From Aeromicrobium terrae (lineage in GTDB: Bacteria; Actinomycetota; Actinomycetes; Propionibacteriales; Nocardioidaceae): a stretch of DNA of 64,000 bases. The translations under genes were made by a program, and so were the position numbers. Every line of letters starts with the position of its first letter. Positions within the stretch are counted from its first letter, which is position 1. The stretch lies in assembly GCF_008039565.1 (NCBI RefSeq), contig NZ_VDUX01000003.1, forward strand, positions 248,001 to 312,000, in the 5' to 3' direction. The notes beneath the pieces were generated by a model that saw nothing but the letters and a program-made list of their open reading frames with translations, did no database searches and was not told where the DNA came from. Positions 34,854-43,016 of the stretch are shown one piece after another.

Positions 34854-35213
34854 TCAGCCCGGACCGTCCGGATGCGTGAGGTCGTAGGCACGCTGGAGCT
34901 TCTGCGGAACGCACAGCCGCCACGCGTCGACGACGAACTCACGAGCCTCGACCGGATCAAGCGCCGCGAGGTTCGCGTGGACCCAGTGGAACCGCATGTC
35001 GGACTCCGACGGCATCGAGAACTTGTGCGGCTCTCCCCCGACCAGCGCCTCCCGCTCCTCCTTGGGGAACCCGAAGCCCATCGTCTGCTCGTCGAGCGAG
35101 AACGCGACGTAGACGATCTGCTTGACCCGGAACTTCAGCCGGCCCCGGACGTAGACCTCATACGAGCGCTCGAGCTCCGAGCCCAGGTACCGGACGTCGT
35201 CGAGGACCGCCAT
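34854..35213 (-). CDS. MmcQ/YjbR family protein
   Basis: A 119-residue protein. IVYVAFSLDEQTMGFGFPKEEREALV, EPHKFSMPSESDMRFHWV and AREFVVDAWRLCVPQKLQRAY are the hallmarks of the MmcQ/YjbR fold, a CyaY-like DNA-binding-type small family. It starts 1 bp after the TetR stop on the same strand, so the two are cotranscribed. Its role is unknown. Confidence 0.85.
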   Translation of the reverse strand: MAVLDDVRYLGSELERSYEVYVRGRLKFRVKQIVYVAFSLDEQTMGFGFPKEEREALVGGEPHKFSMPSESDMRFHWVHANLAALDPVEAREFVVDAWRLCVPQKLQRAYDLTHPDGPG

Positions 35214-35214
35214 G

Positions 35215-35781
35215 TCAGGCCTGATCGAGCACGACGGCGGCCAATTCGCGCGCTTCCCGGCCGGGGTGCCGGGCGTCGCCGGTCGCTCCCCTGACCAAGG
35301 TGCCCTCGATGAGCAGGTGCAGCTGCTCGGCCGCGCGCGGCGGGTCGGGATGGCCGAGCCCCTCGAGCTCGCGGACGAGGATCTCTTGCAGCCGGCGGCG
35401 GAACGCCGTTGTCTCGGCGTGCGCCGGGTGGTCGGGCTCGGAGAAGGCGAGGTCGGTGGCGAAGTAGCGGCAACCGCGGAAGGTCTTGGTGGATACGAGG
35501 TCGTCGAGCTGGTCGAAGACGCCGAGCAGCCGGTCGCGCGGGTCCGTGGCCTTAGCCAGCGCCGCCTCGTACCACGCGATGTCCTCCTCCACGGCGCGCT
35601 GGAGCACGGCCGTCACCAGGCCGTCCTTGTCGCCGAAGTGCACGTACAGCGACCGACGGGCGACGTCCGCGTGCTTGAGGATCGCGTCGACGCCGACGCC
35701 GGGGCCCTGCGCGTAAAAGAGGTCCTGTGCGGCGTCGAGCAGCCGGTCGCGGGGTCCGGCAGCCTTCGTCACCATGCCCAT
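35215..35781 (-). CDS. TetR/AcrR family transcriptional regulator
   Basis: A 188-residue regulator. The HTH is PRDRLLDAAQDLFYAQGPGV, VDAILKHADVARRSLYVHFGDKDGL. The C-terminal domain (LDDLVSTKTFRGCRYFATDLAF) is typical of the YcdC-like group. The start ATG 35781 lies 5 bp from an 18-bp operator; a second ATG follows two codons later. The same operator type, doubled, precedes the NTF2-like gene at 34404, so the regulator probably represses both that gene and itself. Confidence 0.9.
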   Translation of the reverse strand: MGMVTKAAGPRDRLLDAAQDLFYAQGPGVGVDAILKHADVARRSLYVHFGDKDGLVTAVLQRAVEEDIAWYEAALAKATDPRDRLLGVFDQLDDLVSTKTFRGCRYFATDLAFSEPDHPAHAETTAFRRRLQEILVRELEGLGHPDPPRAAEQLHLLIEGTLVRGATGDARHPGREARELAAVVLDQA

Positions 35782-35785
35782 TAGT

Positions 35786-35803
35786 GTAGACCAATTGTTC
35801 TAC
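35786..35803. promoter_or_regulatory. TetR autoregulatory operator
   Basis: GTAGACCAA-TTGTTCTAC is an 18-bp palindrome with one mismatch. It shares TAGACCA and GTTCTAC with each arm of the 34342-34387 repeat and lies just upstream of the TetR start. Autoregulation is inferred. Confidence 0.7.
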
Positions 35804-35816
35804 TTGGTGGTCCCGC

Positions 35817-36407
35817 TCAGTGCGGGTCCGGAGCCGCGGCCTCGCCCGCCGCCGCTCGCACGAGCATCCGCTCCCCTGGGCGGCCGAAGATGCTGAGCAC
35901 CTCCGCCGGCTCGTCGCCGGTGCTGCCGAACCAGTGCGGGACCTGGGTGTCGAACTCGGCGGCCTCACCCGGGCCGAGCACCAGGTCCTGGTCGCCGAGG
36001 ACGAGGCGCATCCGGCCGGACAGGACGTAGAGCCACTCGAACCCGTCGTGCGCGCGGCGGGCGGGCGTCGACTGCGTCCGCGGGATCAGGATCTTCCACG
36101 CCTGCACGCCGCCGGCGCCGGTCAGCGGCAGCACGGTGCGGCCCTTCACCCTGCGCGGCTTGGGCCGGATCCGCGGGTCGCCGACCTCGGGTGCACCGAC
36201 GAGGTCGTCGAGCGGCACGCGGTAGACCTGCGCCAGCGGCAGCAGCAGCTCGAGGCTGGGCTTCCGCTGCCCGGTCTCCAGGCGCGACAAGGTGCTCTTC
36301 GAGATCCCAGTCGCGGCGGAGACGCCGGTGAGGGTCAGGCCCCGCTGCTTGCGCACGCGCTGCAGCCGCTGACCCACCTCGTCGAGGGCACGGGCGATGT
36401 CACTCAT
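35817..36407 (-). CDS. XRE-family HTH regulator with cupin domain
   Basis: A 196-residue regulator from ATG 36407. The XRE HTH is at about 5-60 (QRVRKQRGLTLTGVSAATGI, SKSTLSRLETGQRKPS). A cupin at about 110-180 (HDGFEWLYVLSGRMRLVLGDQDLVLGPGEAAEFDTQVPH) should bind a small ligand. Such proteins often control amino-acid or redox genes next to them. It diverges from the thioredoxin-reductase-like gene by 77 bp, which is the likely target. Confidence 0.9.
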   Translation of the reverse strand: MSDIARALDEVGQRLQRVRKQRGLTLTGVSAATGISKSTLSRLETGQRKPSLELLLPLAQVYRVPLDDLVGAPEVGDPRIRPKPRRVKGRTVLPLTGAGGVQAWKILIPRTQSTPARRAHDGFEWLYVLSGRMRLVLGDQDLVLGPGEAAEFDTQVPHWFGSTGDEPAEVLSIFGRPGERMLVRAAAGEAAAPDPH

Positions 36408-36484
36408 GCCTCCATCGTGACGCACGATTCCCAGTATCGGCAACATAGATTGAGCAGAGAGGAACGGCGCGGGACGCTGGGTCC

Positions 36485-37393
36485 ATGAACCACTACGACG
36501 TCATCGTGATCGGCGGAGGAGCCGCCGGCCTCTCCGGCGCACTCGTCCTCGCCCGGGCTCGGCGCTCGGTGCTCGTCGTCGACGGCGGCGAGCCCCGCAA
36601 CGCCCCCGCGGCGCACATGCAGGGCTTCCTCTCCCGCGACGGCATGCCGCCCAGCGAGCTGCTCGCCGCTGGCCGCACCGAGATCGAGGGCTACGGCGCC
36701 GAGATCGTCCGCGCCCACGTCACCAAGACCATCCAGCGCGACGACCACGTCGAGGTGCAGCTGGACGACGGCCGCTCCGTCACCGCCCGCCGCCTGCTGG
36801 TCGCCACCGGCCTGCGCGACGAGCTGCCCGACGTCCCGGGCCTGCGCGAGCGCTGGGGCCGCGACGTCCTGCACTGCCCCTACTGCCACGGTCACGAGGT
36901 CCGCGACCAGCGACTCGGCGTCCTCGGCTGGACGCCGGGTGCCGCGCACTACGCGCAGATCGTCCGCCAGTGGTCGCACGACGTCGTCCTCTTCGCCGCC
37001 CACGGCACCCTCACCGCCGACGACCGCGAGCGCCTGACCGCCCGCGCCATCGGGATCGTCGAGGGCGACGTCGCCTCGGTCGACGACGGCCTGCGGATCA
37101 CGATGGCCGACGGCCGCGCCGTCGAGCGCGACGCCCTGTTCGTCCCGCCCCGCTTCGTCCCGAACAACCACGTCCTCGTCGACCTCGGCTGCGAGCTCGA
37201 CGACGCCGGCTGGGTCGTCACCGACCCGACCGGCCGCACCAGCGTCCAGACCGTCTGGACCGCCGGCAACGTCCGCAACTCCCGCGCCCAGGTCATCACG
37301 GCCGCCGGCGAGGGGTCGGCGGCCGCCATCGCCCTCAACGCCGACCTCGTCGACGACGACGTGCGCATCGCCGTCCGCGAGTACCGCGCCTGA
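36485..37393 (+). CDS. NAD(P)/FAD-dependent thioredoxin-reductase-like protein
   Basis: A 302-residue flavoprotein. The FAD motif is VIGGGAAGLSGALV (8-21), and the active disulfide is CPYCHG (131-136, Cys131 and Cys134). The dinucleotide site LGVLGWTPGAAHYA has lost the usual GxGxxA glycines. That, and the Tyr between the cysteines, set it apart from genuine thioredoxin reductases, so the redox partner is uncertain. It diverges from the XRE-cupin gene. A 71-residue membrane protein follows. Confidence 0.85.
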   Translation: MNHYDVIVIGGGAAGLSGALVLARARRSVLVVDGGEPRNAPAAHMQGFLSRDGMPPSELLAAGRTEIEGYGAEIVRAHVTKTIQRDDHVEVQLDDGRSVTARRLLVATGLRDELPDVPGLRERWGRDVLHCPYCHGHEVRDQRLGVLGWTPGAAHYAQIVRQWSHDVVLFAAHGTLTADDRERLTARAIGIVEGDVASVDDGLRITMADGRAVERDALFVPPRFVPNNHVLVDLGCELDDAGWVVTDPTGRTSVQTVWTAGNVRNSRAQVITAAGEGSAAAIALNADLVDDDVRIAVREYRA

Positions 37394-37415
37394 CCCCACC
37401 TGAAAGAGAGAACCC

Positions 37416-37631
37416 ATGTCCCCCACCCCGCCCAGCAAGCACGAGCTCGCCCTGATGATCTGGGTCGCCGTCTTCCCGACGCTCACCGTGCTCAACCTGA
37501 CCCTCACCCCGCACCTCGCCGGCCAGGGCACCGTGCTCCGCACGTTCGTGCTCGCCACCGTCGCCGTGCCGATCGTCATCTACGGCCTGATGCCCCGCCT
37601 CCACCGGCTTCGGGCCCGCATCCGTCGGTAG
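37416..37631 (+). CDS. Small two-helix membrane protein
   Basis: A 71-residue protein. Two transmembrane helices at about 11-30 and 41-58 are joined by a short polar loop (TPHLAGQGTVL), and a basic tail (RLHRLRARIRR) is cytoplasmic. AGAGAG precedes the ATG, and it follows the reductase gene by 22 bp, so both are likely cotranscribed. The family was not identified; resemblance to small DUF2798-like proteins is weak. Confidence 0.65.
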   Translation: MSPTPPSKHELALMIWVAVFPTLTVLNLTLTPHLAGQGTVLRTFVLATVAVPIVIYGLMPRLHRLRARIRR

Positions 37632-37742
37632 GTGGTCTCGATACACGCCCAGCTCGCTGGCGCGCGCGGGCGCGCTCGACCACCGGGACACCTCGGTGAT
37701 CGAGTGCCTGCGAGCTCTGCGAGCAGGCGTATCGAGATCACC
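37631..37742. repeat. Nested inverted-repeat intergenic element
   Basis: GGTGGTCTCGATAC (37631-37644) and GTATCGAGATCACC (37729-37742) are inverted copies with one mismatch. Inside, CTCGACCACCG and CGGTGATCGAG form a second pair. The element can fold into a cruciform-like structure. Related palindromic elements appear, from memory, scattered between genes in Nocardioidaceae genomes. It starts within the stop codon of the 37416 gene and may serve as a terminator. Confidence 0.65.
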
Positions 37743-37787
37743 TCGAAACCGCCACCCGGCCGCCCCGCGCGTCTCTATGCTCGATCA

Positions 37788-40451
37788 ATGCCCGTGCTGG
37801 CCACCAAGCTGCACGTCCCGGAGCCGCGGGCGGACCTGGTCCCCCGGCCCCGGCTGCAGGAGCGCCTCGCGGACGCCGATCTCGGCTCGACGCGGCTGGT
37901 GCTCGTCTCCGCCCCGGCGGGCTTCGGCAAGACCACGGTCGTCACCCAGTGGCTCGCGGCGAACGACGCCCGACGCATCGCGTGGGTCTCGCTCGACACG
38001 ACGGACGACGACGTCCGCCAGCTGCTCGACCACGTGATCGCGGCGCTCCGCACCACGAACCCCGACCTCGGCCAGGAGGCGCAGACCCTGGTGGACGGCG
38101 CGAGCAGCGTCCCCGTACCCGCCGTGATGACCAGCCTGGTCAACGACCTCGACACCCTCGCCGCGCCGACCGTCCTCGTGCTCGACGACTACCACGTCAT
38201 CGACGCCGCTCCCGTCCACGAGGCGCTCGGCTTCCTGCTCGACCACCTCCCGCCGCACGTCTGCGTCGTCCTCACCACCCGCTCCGACCCGCCACTCCCC
38301 CTCGCCCGCCTGCGCAGCACTGGCGGACTCGTCGAACTCCGCGCCGCCGACCTCCGCTTCACCCCCGACGAGGCGGGCACCCTCCTCAACGACGTCATGG
38401 GCCTCGGCCTCGGGCCCGACGCGATCGGCACCCTCGACGAGCGCACCGAGGGCTGGGCCGCCGGCCTGCAGCTGGCCGCCCTGTCGATGCGCGGCCGCGA
38501 CGACACCGCCGCGTTCGTCGACGCGTTCGCCGGCAGCCACCGCTTCGTCCTCGACTACCTCGTCGAGGAGGTGCTCGCCGGCCAGCCCGACGACGTCAGC
38601 GACTTCCTGCTCACCACGTCGGTGCTGCGCGAGATGGACGCGTCACTCGCCGACGCCATCACCGGCCGCTCCGACGCGCGCGACGTGCTTGCCGCGCTCG
38701 ACCGCGGCAACGTCTTCGTCGTCCCGCTCGACGACGACCGCACCTGGTACCGCTACCACCACCTGTTCGCCGACGCCCTCCGCGCGCGGCTGCAGGCGCA
38801 GGACCCGGACCGCGTCGCGGCGATCCATCGCGCAGCCAGCCGGTGGTTCGCCGAGCACGGCTACCTCGACGACGCCGTCCGTCACGCCTTCGCCGGCGAC
38901 GACCCCGAACGCACCGCCGACCTCGTCGCGCTCGCCTTCCCTGACCTGCGCAAACAACGCCGCGACGACACCATCCGGCAGTGGGTCCGCGACCTCCCCG
39001 AGGACACGGTCCGCCGGCGCCCGCTGCTGGCCACCGCGATGGGCTGGACGCGGCTCGCCGAGGGCGACCTGGACGGCGTCGAGGCGTGGCTCGACGTCGC
39101 CGAGCAGGCGCTCGACCCCGCGCCGGCGGTCGCCGACGACCTGCACGTCCCGGCGCTCGCCGCCGCCGTCGCCGCCCGTGACCAGGAGCTGCGCGAGCTG
39201 CCGGCGATGATCGAGGCCTACCGGGCGTCGGTCGCGCAGGGGCGCGGCGACGTCGACGGCACCACCGCGCACGCCCAGCGCGCGCTCGACCTGGCCGGCC
39301 CGGACGACCACTTCTCCCGCGGCGCCGCGGCCGGCTTCCTCGGCCTCGCCGCCTGGGCCGAGGGCGACCTCGCCCGCGCGGTCGACACGTTCAGCGGCGC
39401 CGTCGCCAGCCTCCGCGCCGCCGGCAACCACGCGGACGCCCTGGGCTCGAGCGTGGTGCTCGCGAACATGTGGCTCGGCCGCGGCCGCCCCGACGAGGCT
39501 CGCCGCCTCTACGAGCAGGCGCTCGCCGCCGCGGGCGGAGCCGTCCTGTCCACCTCCGGCGACCTGCACGTCGGGCTGGCCAAGATCCTCCGCGAGGCCG
39601 GCGACCTCGCCGGCGCCGACGAGCACCTCGACGCCGCATCCCGGCTCGGCGACGAGGCGTCGCTGCCGGAGAACCGGCACCGCTGGTTCACCGCGAAGTC
39701 CGGCGTCCTGCGCGCGCGGGGCGACCTCGAGGGCGCGCTCGCGTTGCTGGACGAGGCCGAGGCCTGCTTCCAGCCCGGCTTCTTCCCCGACGTGCACCCG
39801 CTCGCAGCCACCAAGGCGCGGATCGCCGTAGCGCTCGGCCGTCTCGACGACGCCGAGCACTGGGCGGCGTCGAGCGGGGTGAGCGCCACCGACGACGTCG
39901 CCTACTCGCTGGAGCACGCGCACCTCACCCTCGCCCTGCTCCTCGTCGCCCAGCACGACCCGGCCGCTCTGGGACTGCTCGACCGCATCGTCGACGCCGC
40001 CACCTCCGCCGGACGCGACGGCAGCGTCATCGAGGCCCGCACCATCCGCGCACTCGCCCACGCGTCGGCCGGCTCCACCAGCGCGGCCCTCGACGACCTG
40101 TCCGCCGCGATCGCGATGGGCGTCCCCGTCGGCTACGCGCGGATCTTCCTCGACCACGACGAGCCGGTGCTCGACCTCCTGCGCGCGATCGACAGCCCCG
40201 AGGCGGCCCAGCTCCTCGCCCTCGCCGACGGCCCGATCCCCTCGACGTCGAGCGAGGACCACGACCTCAGCGAGCGTGAGCTCGAGGTGCTTCGCCTGCT
40301 GGCCACCGACCTGACCGGCCCGGACATCTCCGACCGGCTGTTCATCTCGGTCAACACGCTCCGCACGCACACCAAGCACATCTTCACGAAGCTCGACGTG
40401 AACACCCGTCGCGCCGCCGTCTCCCGGGCCGCTGACCTGGGCCTTCTCTGA
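37788..40451 (+). CDS. MalT-type LuxR family ATP-dependent transcriptional regulator
   Basis: An 887-residue STAND-class regulator. The N-terminus has Walker A SAPAGFGKTTV (41-51) and Walker B VLVLDDYHVI. A winged-helix region follows (ERTEGWAAGLQLAALSM) and a long TPR-like helical array from about 400 to 800. The C-terminal LuxR HTH is LSERELEVLRLLATDLTGPDIS followed by SVNTLRTHTKHIFTKL. ATP and an inducer would drive oligomerisation. It precedes a run of membrane protein genes, its probable targets. Confidence 0.92.
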   Translation: MPVLATKLHVPEPRADLVPRPRLQERLADADLGSTRLVLVSAPAGFGKTTVVTQWLAANDARRIAWVSLDTTDDDVRQLLDHVIAALRTTNPDLGQEAQTLVDGASSVPVPAVMTSLVNDLDTLAAPTVLVLDDYHVIDAAPVHEALGFLLDHLPPHVCVVLTTRSDPPLPLARLRSTGGLVELRAADLRFTPDEAGTLLNDVMGLGLGPDAIGTLDERTEGWAAGLQLAALSMRGRDDTAAFVDAFAGSHRFVLDYLVEEVLAGQPDDVSDFLLTTSVLREMDASLADAITGRSDARDVLAALDRGNVFVVPLDDDRTWYRYHHLFADALRARLQAQDPDRVAAIHRAASRWFAEHGYLDDAVRHAFAGDDPERTADLVALAFPDLRKQRRDDTIRQWVRDLPEDTVRRRPLLATAMGWTRLAEGDLDGVEAWLDVAEQALDPAPAVADDLHVPALAAAVAARDQELRELPAMIEAYRASVAQGRGDVDGTTAHAQRALDLAGPDDHFSRGAAAGFLGLAAWAEGDLARAVDTFSGAVASLRAAGNHADALGSSVVLANMWLGRGRPDEARRLYEQALAAAGGAVLSTSGDLHVGLAKILREAGDLAGADEHLDAASRLGDEASLPENRHRWFTAKSGVLRARGDLEGALALLDEAEACFQPGFFPDVHPLAATKARIAVALGRLDDAEHWAASSGVSATDDVAYSLEHAHLTLALLLVAQHDPAALGLLDRIVDAATSAGRDGSVIEARTIRALAHASAGSTSAALDDLSAAIAMGVPVGYARIFLDHDEPVLDLLRAIDSPEAAQLLALADGPIPSTSSEDHDLSERELEVLRLLATDLTGPDISDRLFISVNTLRTHTKHIFTKLDVNTRRAAVSRAADLGLL

Positions 40452-40558
40452 ATCACCACCTGGAATCACATCGTCTGGTGATGTCAGGTCACCACGTCGA
40501 TTCCTAGCGTCCTCGACGTGGCCGGACACCCCGCCCGGCCCGAGGACCAGGAGTCACG

Positions 40559-41221
40559 ATGACCATCACCACCGACCGCCTCACCCGCGCCGCCGGCGTC
40601 AGCGCCGTGCTCGCCGGGCTGCTGTTCATCGGCGTCCAGCTCAACCACCCGCACCTGGACACGACGTCGATCACGACCACCGAGGTGCAGCTGCGCAACG
40701 GCCTGAAGATCCTGATGGCCGCCTTCGGGCTCGCCGGCATCACCGGCATGTACGTCAGCCAGGTGCGCCGCAACGGCGTGCTCGGCCTGGTCGGCTACCT
40801 GCTGCTCTCCGTCGGCTACCTCGTGATCGCCGGCACCTGCTACATGGCCGCGTTCGTCCTCCCGCACGTCGCCGGCGCCGACCCGTCGTTCGTCAGCGAC
40901 GTCATCGCCGCCACCACCGGCAAGACCCCCGACGGCGACCTCGGCGCGCTCGGCGTCGTGCTCAAGGTGCAGGACGCCAGCTACCTGGCCGGCGGCCTCG
41001 TGTTCGGCATCGCGCTGTTCCGCGCCGGCGTCCTCGCTCGCTGGGCGACCGTGCTGCTGGCCGTCGGCGGCGTCGTGACCGTGGCGCTCGCCGTGATGCC
41101 CGACGCGTTCTACCGGCTGCTGGCCTTCCCGAACGGCATCGCGATGGTGGCGCTCGGCTGGTCGCTGTGGTACACCGCGCGTCGCGACGCCGCGGTCGAG
41201 ACCGTGGCGGTGGCGGCATGA
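40559..41221 (+). CDS. Hypothetical six-helix membrane protein
   Basis: A 220-residue integral membrane protein with about six helices and an AGGAG ribosome site. DRLTRAAGVSAVLAGLLFIGVQLNHPH at the N-terminus and DASYLAGGLVFGIALFRAGVLARWA are recognisable in many actinobacterial proteins of unknown function near LuxR-type regulators. The stop overlaps the next ATG (ATGA, 41218-41221). It is the first of an overlapping gene run. Confidence 0.75.
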   Translation: MTITTDRLTRAAGVSAVLAGLLFIGVQLNHPHLDTTSITTTEVQLRNGLKILMAAFGLAGITGMYVSQVRRNGVLGLVGYLLLSVGYLVIAGTCYMAAFVLPHVAGADPSFVSDVIAATTGKTPDGDLGALGVVLKVQDASYLAGGLVFGIALFRAGVLARWATVLLAVGGVVTVALAVMPDAFYRLLAFPNGIAMVALGWSLWYTARRDAAVETVAVAA

Positions 41222-41601
41222 CCCGCACCCGGCTGGCCTTCCTGCGCGGCGGCTACCTCTTCATGGGGCTCGGCCTCGCGCTGGTGAAGTGGCCCGACCT
41301 GGCCGACGCCGCCGACCTGCCCGTCTACGAGGGCGTCACGCTCAGCCTGCTCACCGCGATGTCGGTGCTGGCGCTGCTCGGCGCGCTCCGCCCGGTCGCG
41401 CTGCTCCCGGTGCTGGTGCTCGAGACGCTCTGGAAGCTGATCTGGCTCGCCCTGGTCGCGCTCCCCCTCGCGATCGACGGGGATCTCGACGGGCAGGCCG
41501 CCGAGATCGCGGTCAATTGCTCGCTCGTCGTCGTGATCATCGCCGTCGTCCCGTGGCGGTACGTCTGGCGGCAGATGAGCACGGCGGAGGTGTCGCGATG
41601 A
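41218..41601 (+). CDS. Hypothetical four-helix membrane protein
   Basis: A 127-residue protein from ATG 41218, with four hydrophobic helices. It begins RTRLAFLRGGYLFMGLGLALVKWPDL and has a LLPVLVLETLWKLIWLAL helix. Both ends overlap neighbours by four bases, so its translation is coupled to theirs. Function is unknown. Confidence 0.75.
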   Translation: MTRTRLAFLRGGYLFMGLGLALVKWPDLADAADLPVYEGVTLSLLTAMSVLALLGALRPVALLPVLVLETLWKLIWLALVALPLAIDGDLDGQAAEIAVNCSLVVVIIAVVPWRYVWRQMSTAEVSR

Positions 41602-42242
41602 GCTCCCGCTCCGGCTGGCGGACGGGCGTTGCGCTGCTCGTGCTGAGCGTGGTGCCGCTCACCGCCGGCGCGCTCCGGCTGCTCCAGGTGTTCGGCGGCC
41701 CGGACGTCCTGCCTCACGACGACCGGTTCACCGCCGGCTTCCCCGTCGCCCTCGTGCTGCACATCGTCGGCGCCGCGGTCTTCGCGCTGGTCGGCATCCT
41801 CCAGCTGGTCCCGGCGTTCCGCCGCCGGCACTGGACCTGGCACCGTCGGGCCGGCCGCGTCCTCGCGGTCACCGGGCTGCTCGTCGCCGGCTCGGCCATC
41901 TGGTTGACCCTGTTCTACGCGGCCCAGCCCGGCACCGGCCTGCTGCTGTTCGCGTTCCGCATCGTCGTCGCGCCCGCGACGATCGCGTTCATCGTGCTGG
42001 GGTTCACGGCGATCCGTCGTCGCGACGTCGCCGCCCACCGCGCCTGGATGATCCGCGCCTACGCGCTCGGCCTCGGCGCCGGCACACAGGTCTTCACCGA
42101 GGGCTTCGGGGAGGCGTTCTTCGGCACCGGCGAGGTCGCCGGCGACCTCGCGAAGGGCATCGCCTGGGTCATCAACCTGGCCGTCGCCGAGTGGGCCATC
42201 CGCCGCTCGCCCTCCCCCGCCCGGGAGCTGGTGCGCGCATGA
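41598..42242 (+). CDS. DUF2306 domain membrane protein
   Basis: A 214-residue protein with about six helices. HIVGAAVFALVGILQLVPAFRRRHWTWHRRAGR and RDVAAHRAWMIRAYALGLGAGTQVF are the recognisable DUF2306 core, with conserved His residues that may bind haem or metal. It overlaps the genes on both sides. Function is unknown; the context suggests a membrane stress response under the LuxR regulator. Confidence 0.8.
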   Translation: MSSRSGWRTGVALLVLSVVPLTAGALRLLQVFGGPDVLPHDDRFTAGFPVALVLHIVGAAVFALVGILQLVPAFRRRHWTWHRRAGRVLAVTGLLVAGSAIWLTLFYAAQPGTGLLLFAFRIVVAPATIAFIVLGFTAIRRRDVAAHRAWMIRAYALGLGAGTQVFTEGFGEAFFGTGEVAGDLAKGIAWVINLAVAEWAIRRSPSPARELVRA

Positions 42243-43012
42243 CCACCTACACGTTCGGCATCCGCGGACACCTCGACGACCACTGGGCCGCCTGGCTCGG
42301 CGACCTCCGCGTCACCCGCTCCGCCGACGGCACGTCGACACTCACCGGACCCGTCCGCGACCAGGCCCACCTGCACGGCATCCTCGGCGGCCTGCGCGAC
42401 ATCGGCGCCGAGCTCTGCTCGCTGAACGTCGTCGAGGACGTCGCGCCGACGCTCCCGCACCCGGTCCGCACCAAGCGCCTCACCCTCCGCGCCGCCCGCC
42501 CGGACGACGCCGACGCCATCTGGCAGTACCGCCGCCTGCCCGAGGTGGGCGCGTGGCTGACCGAGATCCCCACCGACCTCGACGCCTACCGCGCCACCTT
42601 CACCGACCCCGGCCGCCTGGCGACGACGGTGATCGTCGAGCTCGACGGCACGATCATCGGCGACTTCATGCTCCGCGTCGACGACGCCTGGGCCCAGGCC
42701 GAGGTGCGCGACCAGGCGCGCGGCACGCAGGCCGAGCTCGGGAGCGTCCTCGACCCGGCGTTCCACGGCCACGGCTACGCCACCGAGGCGATGCGCGCGC
42801 TGCTGCGCGTCTGCTTCGACGACCTCGGCGTCCGCCGCGTCACCGCCAACGCCTTCCTCGCGAACGAGGCGTCCTGCCGCCTGATGGAGCGCCTCGGGAT
42901 GCGCCGCGAGCACCACGCCGTCGCCGAGTCCCTCCACCGCTCCGGCGCGTGGCTGGACACCGTCGACTACGCCCTGTTGTCCCACGAGTTCACCCACCAC
43001 ACCAAGGAGTAA
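42239..43012 (+). CDS. GNAT family N-acetyltransferase (RimJ/RimL-type)
   Basis: A 257-residue protein. Residues 75-250 form the GNAT fold: TKRLTLRAARPDDADAIWQY, the acetyl-CoA loop DPAFHGHGYATEAMRALLRV and NEASCRLMERLGMRRE. The first 70 or so residues form a small additional domain (TYTFGIRGHLDDHWAAWL) not needed for GNAT activity. It overlaps the DUF2306 gene by four bases. Substrate is unknown; it may acetylate a protein N-terminus or an antibiotic. Confidence 0.85.
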   Translation: MTTYTFGIRGHLDDHWAAWLGDLRVTRSADGTSTLTGPVRDQAHLHGILGGLRDIGAELCSLNVVEDVAPTLPHPVRTKRLTLRAARPDDADAIWQYRRLPEVGAWLTEIPTDLDAYRATFTDPGRLATTVIVELDGTIIGDFMLRVDDAWAQAEVRDQARGTQAELGSVLDPAFHGHGYATEAMRALLRVCFDDLGVRRVTANAFLANEASCRLMERLGMRREHHAVAESLHRSGAWLDTVDYALLSHEFTHHTKE

Positions 43013-43016
43013 TCAC

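Noticed and set aside
38643-40529. 628-residue minus-strand frame inside the MalT-type regulator
   Set aside because: Gly/Val/Arg-rich low-complexity product; the plus strand encodes a full STAND regulator.
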